Positions 43,756-52,440 of a DNA stretch of 63,086 nt are shown here, one piece after another (positions within the stretch are counted from its first letter, which is position 1; the number at the start of each line of letters is the position of its first letter). Under the pieces are notes generated by a model. The model was not told the DNA's origin. It saw only the letters and a list, made by a program, of their open reading frames with translations, and did not search any database. The stretch is from Gammaproteobacteria bacterium (GTDB lineage: Bacteria > Pseudomonadota > Gammaproteobacteria > SZUA-140). The stretch is taken from contig JAKISP010000020.1 of the NCBI GenBank assembly GCA_021648525.1, positions 1 through 63,086 on the forward strand. The letters are read 5' to 3'. The position numbers and the translations under genes are program-made.

Positions 43756-44736
43756 ATGTACGAATCATTTTATAATCTCCACTCCCGGCCATTCCAGCTA
43801 AGCCCTGATGCGCGCTTTTTCTATAACAGTCGAGGGCATAAGCGCGCGATGTCATACTTGCGCTACGGCATTGCCCAGGGAGAAGGTTTTATCGTCATTA
43901 TGGGCGATATCGGTACTGGCAAGACCACGCTAGTACAAAATATGTTTGACCATCTTGCCGAGGATAACCTGGTCGCGGCTAAAATTGTGACGACCCAGTT
44001 GGAAGCAGACGATATGCTGCGGATGGTGATATCTGCTTTTGGTCTTTCTTACGATGGGTTAGATAAGGCATCCCTGATAAAGGTGTTAGAAAGTTATTTT
44101 GTTAAACAGGCTCGTGCAGGTAAGCGTGTTTTGCTGGTAGTGGATGAAGTTCAGAATATCCCACTTAAATCGCTTGAAGAGTTGAGAATGCTGTCTAATT
44201 TCCAGGTTGGCGGCATGGCACTTTTACAGATTTTTTTGCTAGGTCAGCGTGAATTTGTGAAAACTTTACAGGCTGAAGGGTTAGAGCAGCTACGGCAGCG
44301 AGTGATTGCCTCATACTACCTTAAGGCGTTGGAGCAAGATGAGGTTCAGGGTTATATCGATCATCGACTCGTCTCCTCTGGATGGAAAAATGACCCGGTG
44401 TTCAAGACCTCTGCTTATGATGAAATCTATGAGTACACGGCTGGTACGCCTCGGCGGATCAATACGTTATGTGATCGATTAATGTTATACGGTTATCTGG
44501 AAGAGATTCATGAAATCGATGCGGCGGTGGTTAAGACGGTGACGTCTGAGCTTCAGGGGGAGATTACTCATGCGCCTGTGGCGCATGAGACCCGTCGTAG
44601 TGGTGAGAATAAAGTGAGTCAAAAGATGATTGATGTGGAGCAGCGTTTGTGTGTATTAGAAGGGAAGATTGAGGAGCTCGAGAGTGGTTTGAAGTCTCAT
44701 AAGTCCAGGTTGTCGGATTTATGGTCTTCAAAGTAG
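43756..44736 (+). CDS. XrtA-associated AAA+ ATPase (ExeA/GspA-like)
   Basis: 326 residues. MYESFYNLHSRPFQLSPD is the characteristic start of the family (TIGR03015). Walker A GDIGTGKTTLVQNM is at about 51-64, Walker B VLLVVDEVQNIP at about 117-128, and TPRRINTLCDRLM (about 232-244) is the sensor-2 region. The C-terminal 60 residues form a likely coiled coil (EQRLCVLEGKIEELESGL). It resembles ExeA ATPases of type II secretion, and may drive assembly or positioning of the export machine. It is the last gene of the XrtA run, 96 bases after the barrel protein. Confidence 0.92.
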   Translation: MYESFYNLHSRPFQLSPDARFFYNSRGHKRAMSYLRYGIAQGEGFIVIMGDIGTGKTTLVQNMFDHLAEDNLVAAKIVTTQLEADDMLRMVISAFGLSYDGLDKASLIKVLESYFVKQARAGKRVLLVVDEVQNIPLKSLEELRMLSNFQVGGMALLQIFLLGQREFVKTLQAEGLEQLRQRVIASYYLKALEQDEVQGYIDHRLVSSGWKNDPVFKTSAYDEIYEYTAGTPRRINTLCDRLMLYGYLEEIHEIDAAVVKTVTSELQGEITHAPVAHETRRSGENKVSQKMIDVEQRLCVLEGKIEELESGLKSHKSRLSDLWSSK

Positions 44737-44877
44737 AGGGGATGAGAGAAACGGGTGAATTATGGTAAGCTTCAGATTGACGTAAGGCAGAGAGATTGTT
44801 AGTGTAAACGAGTTCATGTGCATCCATGAGAGGGTGGCGTTTGGGGAGCACAATATAAAAATAAAAGGGTCCATTTT

Positions 44878-45528
44878 ATGATCAAGAAATCACGCATTTT
44901 GATAGCACTTCTGGGGGGGCTAGCATCATTGGTGCTAGTGAGTGGGGCACATGCTAGTAAACCAGGTGATCCGGTTGCTGGTGAGATGCAGGCTGGGTTA
45001 TGTGGCGGTTGTCACGGCTTTGATGGGAACAGTCCTGATGCCAGTTTTCCTCGTCTAGCTGGGCAATATGAAATGTATATTGTTAAGCAAATCAGGGATT
45101 TCCAGAAAGGGCATCGTGCAAATAACGATACCATGGCGGGCATGGCGGCAATGGTTGCGTCATTGCAGGACGCAAAAGATATTGGTGCCTTTTTTGAAAA
45201 ACAGAAAATGGCAAAGAAGCCAATTTCGACTGTTGATAAAAAGCTAGCAGCAAAAGGTAAGAAGCTTTATTACAACGGAAACCCTAAAACGGGCGTATAT
45301 GGCTGTGTGAACTGCCATGGAGACCGAGGAAAGGGTAAGTCTGCCACTATCTCTATTTTCCCGCGTATTGGTGGTCAGCATCGTGACTACATCATTAAGC
45401 AGCTGAAAGATTTCAAGAGCAGTTCTCGTGCCAATGATCCTGCTGGGATGATGGCTGATATTGCTAAAAAGCTATCGGAAAAAGAGATGACAGCAGTGGC
45501 TCACTACTTATCAGCGCAGCTACCATAG
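44878..45528 (+). CDS. Diheme cytochrome c4-type protein
   Basis: 216 residues with a signal peptide ending SGAHASKP (about 26). Two haem attachment sites, CGGCHGF (about 42-48) and CVNCHGD (about 143-149), and two similar halves (FPRLAGQYEMYIVKQIRDF, FPRIGGQHRDYIIKQLKDF) are typical of cytochrome c4, a periplasmic electron carrier to terminal oxidases. AGGG stands 8 bases before the ATG. A run of seven G occurs inside the signal-peptide codons (44913-44919). It is transcribed alone and ends at a strong terminator; unrelated to polysaccharide synthesis. Confidence 0.92.
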   Translation: MIKKSRILIALLGGLASLVLVSGAHASKPGDPVAGEMQAGLCGGCHGFDGNSPDASFPRLAGQYEMYIVKQIRDFQKGHRANNDTMAGMAAMVASLQDAKDIGAFFEKQKMAKKPISTVDKKLAAKGKKLYYNGNPKTGVYGCVNCHGDRGKGKSATISIFPRIGGQHRDYIIKQLKDFKSSSRANDPAGMMADIAKKLSEKEMTAVAHYLSAQLP

Positions 45529-45578
45529 CGGTTAGTTAAATGGAGATAGCCCTTTTACTGGGCTGAGTATTGAATGAA

Positions 45579-45616
45579 AAAACGGCAGGTTGATCATCAA
45601 CCTGCCGTTTTTTTTT
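45579..45616. terminator. Bidirectional intrinsic terminator
   Basis: AACGGCAGGTTGA pairs with TCAACCTGCCGTT, flanked by A-rich sequence on the left and nine or more T on the right. It serves the cytochrome gene and, on the other strand, the ABC ATPase gene. Confidence 0.95.
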
Positions 45617-45671
45617 GTGCTGAATTCAGGATTGGCGCTCGTTAGTCTGCGCTGAAAAACATATTAACTAC

Positions 45672-46715
45672 CTAAGCGGGGAATGCAACCAGGTGATCTG
45701 CTGCGATGCTGATTCCCACCTGCTCACCGATATTGTGGTGAAAGTGACTAGGGAATAGAGAAAGCACTCGGCTGCCATTTGCAAGTTTTAGGGTGTACAT
45801 GATTTCAGCGCCCTTGAAGGCTTTGTCAACAACTTCTGCACGCAGCTCGCTGCTCGCATCTGGGATGATGTCATCTGGGCGTATTAGTACTTCAACATTC
45901 GATTTGATTGGCCATGGGTAGGCGCGGTCACCCTGAATTTCACCGATGTCAGTTTTCACGAGGTTGGGGGCAAGCAGTGTTCCTTTGAGAAAGACGCCCT
46001 GGCCGATAAAGTTGGCAACAAAACGATTAGTGGGTTCATGATAGAGGTTAAAGGGGGTGTCCCACTGAAGAATGCGACCTTCGTTCATGACGCCGATCAT
46101 ATCACCCAGTGCGAAGGCTTCTTGTTGGTCATGGGTGACCAGAAGCGCTGTGATGCCCTGTGCTTTTAGGATGCTACGGATCTCGAGGCCGATTTTCTCA
46201 CGTAGGTCGATATCAAGACTGGAAAATGGTTCGTCGAGAAGTAGCAGGTCAGGTTTGTTGGCGATGGCACGAGCTAACGCGATTCGCTGTTGCTGACCGC
46301 CTGAGAGTTCGTGCGGATAACGTTTGCCGAACCCCTCCAGGTCTACCAGTGCCAACAGTTCATCGGTACGTTGTTGTTTTTCAGATTTTTTCATCTGGCG
46401 GAGGCCAAAGGTAATATTGTCATAAACGCTGAGGTGCGGAAATAGCGCGTAGTCCTGAAACACCATGCCTAGCTTACGTTTTTCTGGTGCCAGCATATTG
46501 CCAGGGGTCGAAACTTTTTGCGTGCGCAGTGAGATACTACCGCTAATAATAGGTTCAAAGCCTGCAATGGCGCGCAGTGCGGTTGTTTTACCACAGCCAC
46601 TTGGTCCTAACAGGCAGGCGATATCGCCCTGATTGATGTGAAATGACAGCTCGCTAATAACGACCTGTCTCTGATAGTGGCATTCGATGTTTTTGATATC
46701 AAGCAGCGCGGGCAT
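45672..46715 (-). CDS. ABC transporter ATP-binding protein of the FbpC/PotA type
   Basis: 347 residues. GPSGCGKTTALRAIAGFE (Walker A, about 36-53), MVFQDYALFPHLSV (Q-loop), LSGGQQQRIALARA (signature, about 138-151), LLLLDEPFSSLD (Walker B) and VTHDQQEA (switch His) are all intact. A C-terminal TOBE-like region (about 240-347) places it in the iron/polyamine/sulfate importer group. No permease or binding-protein gene is next to it in the window. Its start is 13 bases past the argF stop, so it may be cotranscribed with argD-argF. Confidence 0.88.
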   Translation of the reverse strand: MPALLDIKNIECHYQRQVVISELSFHINQGDIACLLGPSGCGKTTALRAIAGFEPIISGSISLRTQKVSTPGNMLAPEKRKLGMVFQDYALFPHLSVYDNITFGLRQMKKSEKQQRTDELLALVDLEGFGKRYPHELSGGQQQRIALARAIANKPDLLLLDEPFSSLDIDLREKIGLEIRSILKAQGITALLVTHDQQEAFALGDMIGVMNEGRILQWDTPFNLYHEPTNRFVANFIGQGVFLKGTLLAPNLVKTDIGEIQGDRAYPWPIKSNVEVLIRPDDIIPDASSELRAEVVDKAFKGAEIMYTLKLANGSRVLSLFPSHFHHNIGEQVGISIAADHLVAFPA

Positions 46716-46727
46716 CGTAGTGGTTAC

Positions 46728-47630
46728 TTATTGTGTCAGTAGAAACTCGATGAGTGCTTTTTGTGCATGCAGGCGATTTTCAGCTTGATCCCAGACAACG
46801 CTCTGACGATCATCGAGAACAGCCGCGCTGACTTCTTCTCCTCGATGTGCCGGAAGGCAATGCATGAATAGCGCATCACTGTTTGCGAGGGACATTAGCT
46901 CGCTATTGACTTGATAGTCAGCGAAGGCAAGTGCGCGTTTCTGACTTTCTTCTTCCTGACCCATGCTGGCCCACACATCAGTCACGATTAAGTCTGCACC
47001 ATCAGATGCGGCCTGTGGATCTGTGGTGAGCGTGACGCAATCTTTGTTTGATGCGAGTAAGCCAGCATCTGGTTCATAGCCACCTGGTGCGGCGATGTGT
47101 AGTTCAAAACCAAATTGACGTGCTGCATTGATATAGGAGTGGCACATGTTGTTGCCGTCTCCAATCCAGGCAACTTTTTTACCGCGAATACTACCGCGCT
47201 GTTCATGCCAGGTTTGCATGTCTGCCAATAGTTGACATGGGTGATACATATCTGTAAGGGCGTTAATTACGGGGACTTTTGAGTGTGTAGCGAAGGTCTC
47301 AATGGTCTCATGGGCATAGGTGCGGATCATGATGATATCGACCATGCTAGAGAGTACGCGCGCGGTATCTTCAATCGGTTCTCCGCGTCCAAACTGGGTA
47401 TCGCGTGGTGAAAGAAAAATAGCATCGCCACCTAAATGAGACATGCCTGCCTCAAAAGAGACACGAGTGCGGGTTGATGATTTTTCAAACATCATACCGA
47501 GTACTTTGCCACGAAAGGGCGCGTAGATTTCTCCTTCGATACGCATCCGTTTTAATTCGATGGCGCGTTGCAGTAACGTTTCCAGTTCTGCTGGTGTCAG
47601 GTCATTTAGCGTTAGAAAATGGCGTGTCAT
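46728..47630 (-). CDS. argF: Ornithine carbamoyltransferase
   Basis: 300 residues. [14 protein letters not shown] (about 50-63) is the carbamoyl-phosphate binding motif, [17 protein letters not shown] (about 126-142) and [13 protein letters not shown] (about 262-274) are ornithine-binding and catalytic motifs. It makes citrulline from ornithine and carbamoyl phosphate, the sixth step of arginine synthesis, in the cytoplasm. Its start overlaps the argD stop by 4 bases (ATGA), so the two are translated together. Confidence 0.95.
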   Translation of the reverse strand: MTRHFLTLNDLTPAELETLLQRAIELKRMRIEGEIYAPFRGKVLGMMFEKSSTRTRVSFEAGMSHLGGDAIFLSPRDTQFGRGEPIEDTARVLSSMVDIIMIRTYAHETIETFATHSKVPVINALTDMYHPCQLLADMQTWHEQRGSIRGKKVAWIGDGNNMCHSYINAARQFGFELHIAAPGGYEPDAGLLASNKDCVTLTTDPQAASDGADLIVTDVWASMGQEEESQKRALAFADYQVNSELMSLANSDALFMHCLPAHRGEEVSAAVLDDRQSVVWDQAENRLHAQKALIEFLLTQ

Positions 47631-48832
47631 GATACTTTACCCAAAGAACAGACCGTCTCAGTTGCCAAAAATGTAGTGATCACTTTCACCAGGCGAGTGA
47701 CCAGTTCATCCGCCTCCTCATCGCTCAGAATGAAGGGTGGTAACAGGCGAATCGTTTTGTCCGCTTGAATGCTAATAAGCAGCCCGGCTTCTAGTGCGTC
47801 CTTTAAAAGGACGTCGCAAGAGCGATCAAGCTCAATACCGATCATAAGTCCTTTGCCCCGAATATCGACAACACCTGTTTCATCAGCAAATGCTTGTTTA
47901 AGGTTTGTGCAGATCTGCTCGCCAAGTTGTTCAGTGCGGGCTACCAGTTGTTCGTCTTCCATTATTTTCAATACGGTAAGGGCAACGCTGCATGCGAGCG
48001 GATTGCCGCCGAATGTAGAGCCGTGGTTACCGGGCTGCAAGACATTGGCTGCTGGCCCTTGAACCAGGCAAGCGCCAATAGGGAAACCATTACCAAGCCC
48101 TTTGGCTAAGGTGGCCACATCAGGCTTGATATCGCTATGTTGCCATGCAAACCATTCGCCGGTCCGGCAGATGCCGGTTTGAACCTCGTCAAGCATCATT
48201 AGCCAGCCCTGCTCATGACAGAGTTCACGTACGGCATTGAGGTAGTTATCATCAGGGATATTGATGCCACCTTCACCTTGAATTGGTTCGATCAGGATTG
48301 CGACTGCGTCATGGCTGTTTTTGGCGATTTCACGCAATTCGTCGATGTTATTAAATTTGGCGCGTATAAACCCCTGCACGAGCGGTTCGAAGCCGGCCTG
48401 AATTTTGCGATTACCGGTGGCAGAGAGGGTGGCGAGTGTACGTCCATGAAAACTTCCCTCGGCAACGATAATGGCTGGCATGGCGATGCCTTTGTTATGG
48501 CCATAGAGGCGCGCAATCTTGATTGCAGCCTCGCAAGCCTCTGCACCAGAGTTGGTGAAAAAGGCCTGTTCCATGCCCGATAGCCGTATCAGTTCATCCG
48601 CGAGCTGTTGCTGCTGTGGGATATGGTAGAGATTGCTGGTGTGAATGAGTGTGCTGCCCTGCTGAGCGAGTGTTGCAGCGATGGCCGGGTGAGCGTGCCC
48701 CAGGCCGCACACGCCGATACCGCTGAGTGCATCCAGATAACGTTTGCCGCTGGTATCCCATAGCCAGGCACCCAGGCCTTTTTCAAAGGTAACGGACAGA
48801 CGTCCGTAAGTTGGCATGATTGAGTCAGACAT
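47627..48832 (-). CDS. argD: Acetylornithine aminotransferase
   Basis: 401 residues, class III PLP aminotransferase. [34 protein letters not shown] (about 93-109), [34 protein letters not shown] (about 217-229) and [13 protein letters not shown] with the PLP lysine at about 248 are all present. It converts N-acetylglutamate semialdehyde to N-acetylornithine. First gene of the argD-argF pair. A leader hairpin with a T-run on the minus strand lies 28 bases upstream of the start. Confidence 0.94.
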   Translation of the reverse strand: MSDSIMPTYGRLSVTFEKGLGAWLWDTSGKRYLDALSGIGVCGLGHAHPAIAATLAQQGSTLIHTSNLYHIPQQQQLADELIRLSGMEQAFFTNSGAEACEAAIKIARLYGHNKGIAMPAIIVAEGSFHGRTLATLSATGNRKIQAGFEPLVQGFIRAKFNNIDELREIAKNSHDAVAILIEPIQGEGGINIPDDNYLNAVRELCHEQGWLMMLDEVQTGICRTGEWFAWQHSDIKPDVATLAKGLGNGFPIGACLVQGPAANVLQPGNHGSTFGGNPLACSVALTVLKIMEDEQLVARTEQLGEQICTNLKQAFADETGVVDIRGKGLMIGIELDRSCDVLLKDALEAGLLISIQADKTIRLLPPFILSDEEADELVTRLVKVITTFLATETVCSLGKVS

Positions 48833-49155
48833 GATCGAATTCTTTATAATCCAGAAAGCAAAAAGCGACCAGTGATTTAGTCGCCACTCTTACAGTAAGC
48901 GGGAAATTATAGCGGATTTTAGATCTTTTGATACTGATTATACGAGCAAAATCCCTCTGTTTTTACAAATTTTTATTGCCTTGATAGATGATCAATTCGT
49001 TCATTTTTGTAGAAAAATAGCCGATGTATCACTTACAGGTTGAAGTTATCATGCATGTCATGTTGCTTTGATTTTTAACTGATTGATATTTATTGGTTAT
49101 TTTGTGGTTTGCGAATCACTGGCAAATCAAACTGAATACAGTTCAATGGGCGGTG
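48833..49155. other. Divergent intergenic region between argD and the cNMP/rhodanese gene
   Basis: No gene of its own. On the minus strand it has TATAAT (complement of 48906-48911) that could be the argD -10 box, and then the leader hairpin. No clear ARG operator was recognised. An upstream frame extension of the rightward gene exists but lacks a ribosome site. Confidence 0.5.
48860..48884 (-). terminator. Attenuator-like hairpin in the argD leader
   Basis: On the minus strand GCGAC (48884-48880) pairs with GTCGC (48869-48865), directly followed by TTTTT. A competing stem, AGTG with CACT, uses part of the same bases. It lies between a possible promoter and the argD start, which suggests control by early termination. 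The stem is short (5 bp plus extensions). Confidence 0.4.
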
Positions 49156-50358
49156 ATGAATATGAGCGGAGAGGCATTGGTACAGCCCCTTAAAACTCCA
49201 GATAATAAGCCGCAGGCTAAAGGAGCGGTAGACCTTAGTGTTTTTGAACCCTTTAATGCGTTTACCACTGAAATGATTGATACGGTTATCAAGGAAGCAT
49301 CGGTTGATCGCTTGCCGCCAGGGCGTCGTATTTTTAATCAGGGCGATATTGATGGTAAAAGTGTCTTTTTGCTTTCCGGGCAAATTGCATTGATTGCTGA
49401 TGGCCACCCTGCGATCACTATTAAGGCCGGTACTAATGAAGCACTACAGGCGGTGGCGGATAATAAACCACGTGAAGTGACGGCACTTGCAAGAAGCAGT
49501 GTCACACTGATGTCGGTGGCGACTGAGTTACTTTATGAAATGAGTAAAACAACCCTGATAGTGTCGGCGAAAAAATCGAACTCAGCGGGTGACAGCAAGG
49601 AGAGTCGTTCCCGTTCTGCCCGAATTGAAAGGGTTCTAAACTCCCCGCTTTTTTTCCGCCTGCCTAGTCCTCATGTACAGGTATTGACGCGCCGCCTCGA
49701 AGAGGTCTATGTTAAAGCGGGTGAAGTGGTGGTAAATGAAGGAGATGATGGTGAGTATTATTATGTAATTACCATGGGTAGCTGTATGGTCACTAGAGTC
49801 CTCAAGGGCACTGATAAAAAAAGCCGCCTGGCTGAGCTTGGTATTGGTCGTGGTTTTGGTGAAGGGGCTTTGATTGGTGATATGCTGCACAGTAGTACCG
49901 TTTCAATGCTAGAAGATGGAGCGTTGGTACGTATCCCCAAAAGTGAGTTTATGACGCTGCTGGTGACCCCATACATCAAGCGAGTCTCCTATGAGCAGAT
50001 GTTGATGATGCAGGATGAAGGTGCGGTACTACTGGATGTGCGGATACACTCTGCTTTTGAGAGAATGAGCCTTCGCGGAAGCATCAATTTACCATTAGCC
50101 ACTTTGTGGAAGGCCGCATCAATTCTGGATAAGAGTAAGGAATATGTTGTCTGTTGTGATATTGGAAAGCGAAGTACGATAGCGGCGTTTCTGATGGCCC
50201 AGCAGGGGCTTAATGCGCGTATTCTGGAGGGCGGCCTGCAAGACTTGCATGAGCAACAGGATGATGGGCTAGAGGTGGCTTCCGAAGAAGATGGTGAAGC
50301 TGATGTTGAGAGTGAACTGCAACGGGAACTCGTGAAGGAAAATGAGCCAGATATTTAA
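49156..50358 (+). CDS. Protein with two cyclic-nucleotide-binding domains and a rhodanese domain
   Basis: 400 residues from the ATG at 49156 (MNMSGEALVQPL); a longer frame starts at 49093 but has no better support. The first cNMP-binding fold is at about 20-115 (PPGRRIFNQGDIDGKSVFLL) and is degenerate. The second is at about 155-265 (KAGEVVVNEGDDGEYYYVIT, FGEGALIGDM) and keeps the phosphate-binding cassette outline. Then a rhodanese domain at about 275-370 (AVLLDVRIHSAFERM, VVCCDIGKRST with the active-site Cys at about 332). It ends in an acidic tail. No DNA-binding domain is visible. It may sense a nucleotide and act on sulfur transfer or protein partners. Confidence 0.85.
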   Translation: MNMSGEALVQPLKTPDNKPQAKGAVDLSVFEPFNAFTTEMIDTVIKEASVDRLPPGRRIFNQGDIDGKSVFLLSGQIALIADGHPAITIKAGTNEALQAVADNKPREVTALARSSVTLMSVATELLYEMSKTTLIVSAKKSNSAGDSKESRSRSARIERVLNSPLFFRLPSPHVQVLTRRLEEVYVKAGEVVVNEGDDGEYYYVITMGSCMVTRVLKGTDKKSRLAELGIGRGFGEGALIGDMLHSSTVSMLEDGALVRIPKSEFMTLLVTPYIKRVSYEQMLMMQDEGAVLLDVRIHSAFERMSLRGSINLPLATLWKAASILDKSKEYVVCCDIGKRSTIAAFLMAQQGLNARILEGGLQDLHEQQDDGLEVASEEDGEADVESELQRELVKENEPDI

Positions 50359-50399
50359 TTCATCAACGGGTGGCTAAAGCCTGGTAGCCTGAAGCCTCT

Positions 50400-50954
50400 T
50401 TAGCCTGCCTTATCTCTGAGCATAATCGTCTTTAAAATCATACGCTGAATCGATGTGTCATCATTGATGGCCGCGATCTCTTCCAGTGAAAACCATCTTA
50501 CGTCATTTGATTCATCTGATACTACTGGCATAGTGTCTAATGAGATTTCGAATAAGTAACGAATGTCGAAATGTAGGTGTTCTGCTTCTCTGCAGTTAGC
50601 CGGGATGGTGTGGATATCAATGTCGAAAATGGCATCACTGACGACACGCATATTTTTAATTCCCGTTTCCTCTCTAGCTTCTCTTAGTGCCGCAGCTAAT
50701 ACATCTGAATCTTGTTCAATATGTCCGCCTGGCTGTAACCAATGCCCCAGTTTTTTATGGTGCAACATCAATGCATGGGAGTGCGCCGGGTTTATAATCC
50801 ATGCCGATCCGGTTACGTGGCCACACTCAAGTGTTCTTTTATAGAAATCATCATGACGTTGGACAAATGCCAATATAGCCTGTTTAAAAGATAATTCAGT
50901 TTTATCAAAAGGGTGATGTGCAGTGATTATTGCTAAGTGTTTTGTCTGGTCCAT
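50400..50954 (-). CDS. NUDIX hydrolase
   Basis: 184 residues. The Nudix box runs from GGHIEQDSDVLAAALREA to REETGI (about 76-99), with the G-x5-E-x7-R-E-x2-E-E pattern complete. HWLQPGGH before it and the acid-rich DVRWFSLEEI near the end fit the family. It hydrolyses a nucleoside diphosphate derivative; substrate unknown. Convergent with the cNMP/rhodanese gene: an inverted repeat GGCTAAAG/CTTTAGCC (50372-50405) spans the junction and overlaps its stop codon. Confidence 0.9.
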   Translation of the reverse strand: MDQTKHLAIITAHHPFDKTELSFKQAILAFVQRHDDFYKRTLECGHVTGSAWIINPAHSHALMLHHKKLGHWLQPGGHIEQDSDVLAAALREAREETGIKNMRVVSDAIFDIDIHTIPANCREAEHLHFDIRYLFEISLDTMPVVSDESNDVRWFSLEEIAAINDDTSIQRMILKTIMLRDKAG

Positions 50955-51671
50955 AGTGGCGTGAGTTTAGCATAATATGAATACGTTGCTGTTGATTAAG
51001 GTGGTGCGAATTATGATAGTAGAGGGTAGTGGAAATCAGCTCCTGATTGTATTGAATTTTCACACCAGAAAAATTTCATAAAACATTATTTCATTGTTCA
51101 TCTGGTACTCATGAGTTATTGGCTGCTTCGACCTGCCCAGGTAATAATTTTCAGATAATCGCCATAAAATTAGACTTAGAACACGTTTTTTATCGAGAGC
51201 ATGATGATGCTGTAAAAAATATTTCAGCCCCGTGATTAGTTCTGTTGTGTGTAAAAAATAAAGGCATAAAACTTTAGTATTTATTTTTATGGATTTTGTT
51301 CATATATCAGTGAATTAACAGCTACACATCGAATTAGTTTCCTTCTTTTCTGTGGGATTATGAATGTTTGCTTCATTTAAATAACATGTAAAAATTTCTA
51401 TAAAGATATAAAAGTTAAGTTGATTTCGCCGCTAACTTATTGAGTTCCGAGAAAAAGTTATTACACCATTTTTATGGTGTACGACAAACACACAGAGTAC
51501 AACATCAGGATTTTGGCGCTAGAGAATATTTCAGTGCCACTATTGGTCAGGGAATAAGCCAGTCACAGTGAAGCGAGAAAATCGTAATCGATTTTCCGAG
51601 AGGTATTTTTTAATTAACTGGAGTAGGACAAAAAACTATTTTTAGTTAAGCACCAATCAGGAGAAACAGAG
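50955..51671 (+). other. 0.7-kb leader/promoter region of the DUF11 cluster with two hairpins
   Basis: AT-rich and without a gene. TACACCA/TGGTGTA (51462-51481) and GAAAATCG/CGATTTTC (51577-51596) are perfect stems. The second is followed 9 bases later by TATTTTTT, so it has the look of a terminator or attenuator in the 5' leader. TCAGGAGAAA (51658-51667) then gives a strong ribosome site for the first gene. No known riboswitch class was recognised. Confidence 0.5.
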
Positions 51672-52199
51672 ATGAAAAATAAAAAATTGTTCGGCACATT
51701 ATTCGCGGCAGTGTTTACTTGTACGATAGCAGTAGCTCATGCAGATGATGGCCTCAAGGTAACCGCCGAAGCGGCAGAAAATGAGCATGGCATCGCGCTT
51801 AGCATGACGGTCTCTGAAGAGGTTGAAGAGGTCAATATGGTGGGCAATAAAATTATCCGCCTGGTGGATGCTGACAGTATTGTTCCCGGTGATCGCCTGG
51901 TCTATGTCACCACTGTGAAAAACCGTAGTCAGCAATCGGCAGAGAATGTCGCAATCGTGAATCCTGTGCCAGAGCATACCACCTATCTTGAAGGTAGCGC
52001 TCAGGGTGATAGTGCTACGGTCACTTTTTCTGTCGATGGTGCAAAGAATTTTGATAGCGAAAAAAACCTGACTGTTACAGATGAAAACGGTGATAGGCGC
52101 GCTGCCACCACAACAGATTACACCCATATTCGCTGGGTATTGAACTCGCTGCCTGCCAAAGCGGAGGCCGATGTGCTATTTCGAGCGCGCCTGAATTAA
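51672..52199 (+). CDS. Small secreted DUF11-like protein
   Basis: 175 residues with a clear signal peptide (MKNKKLFGTLFAAVFTCTIA, ending AHADDG at about 24). The rest is one beta-sandwich of the DUF11 kind: IVPGDRLVYVTTVKNRS (about 71-87), ENVAIVNPVPEHTTYLEG, TFSVDGAKNF and a closing ADVLFRARLN strand. A TTDYTHIRWVLNSLPAKA block (about 147-164) is shared with similar small proteins that I recall next to larger DUF11 proteins in other proteobacteria. Function unknown. It may be a secreted subunit or cap of the assembly encoded downstream. Confidence 0.75.
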   Translation: MKNKKLFGTLFAAVFTCTIAVAHADDGLKVTAEAAENEHGIALSMTVSEEVEEVNMVGNKIIRLVDADSIVPGDRLVYVTTVKNRSQQSAENVAIVNPVPEHTTYLEGSAQGDSATVTFSVDGAKNFDSEKNLTVTDENGDRRAATTTDYTHIRWVLNSLPAKAEADVLFRARLN

Positions 52200-52440
52200 T
52201 AGTCAGTAAATATAAGTTTTTTTGATTGCAGGATTACAAAAATGAATTCAATTACATCCATGTCTAAACCTTCCCAATGGGATTTTCTTCTCTCCAGAAT
52301 CCTCGCGCAGATACGAGGGTTGCCACCCTGAAAATCACCATATTTAAGTGTATTAAATAGCTCAATGTAAAAATTATTTTTTAGGCAAACAGGAAAGACG
52401 CCAAACAGACTAAGGAAGGTCGCAAGAAAGGAGACATAAT

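Noticed and set aside
52200-52440. Possible riboswitch before the medium DUF11 gene
   Set aside because: Small stems are present (CCTCG/CGAGG), but the bases do not match any riboswitch consensus I know, including the c-di-GMP types.
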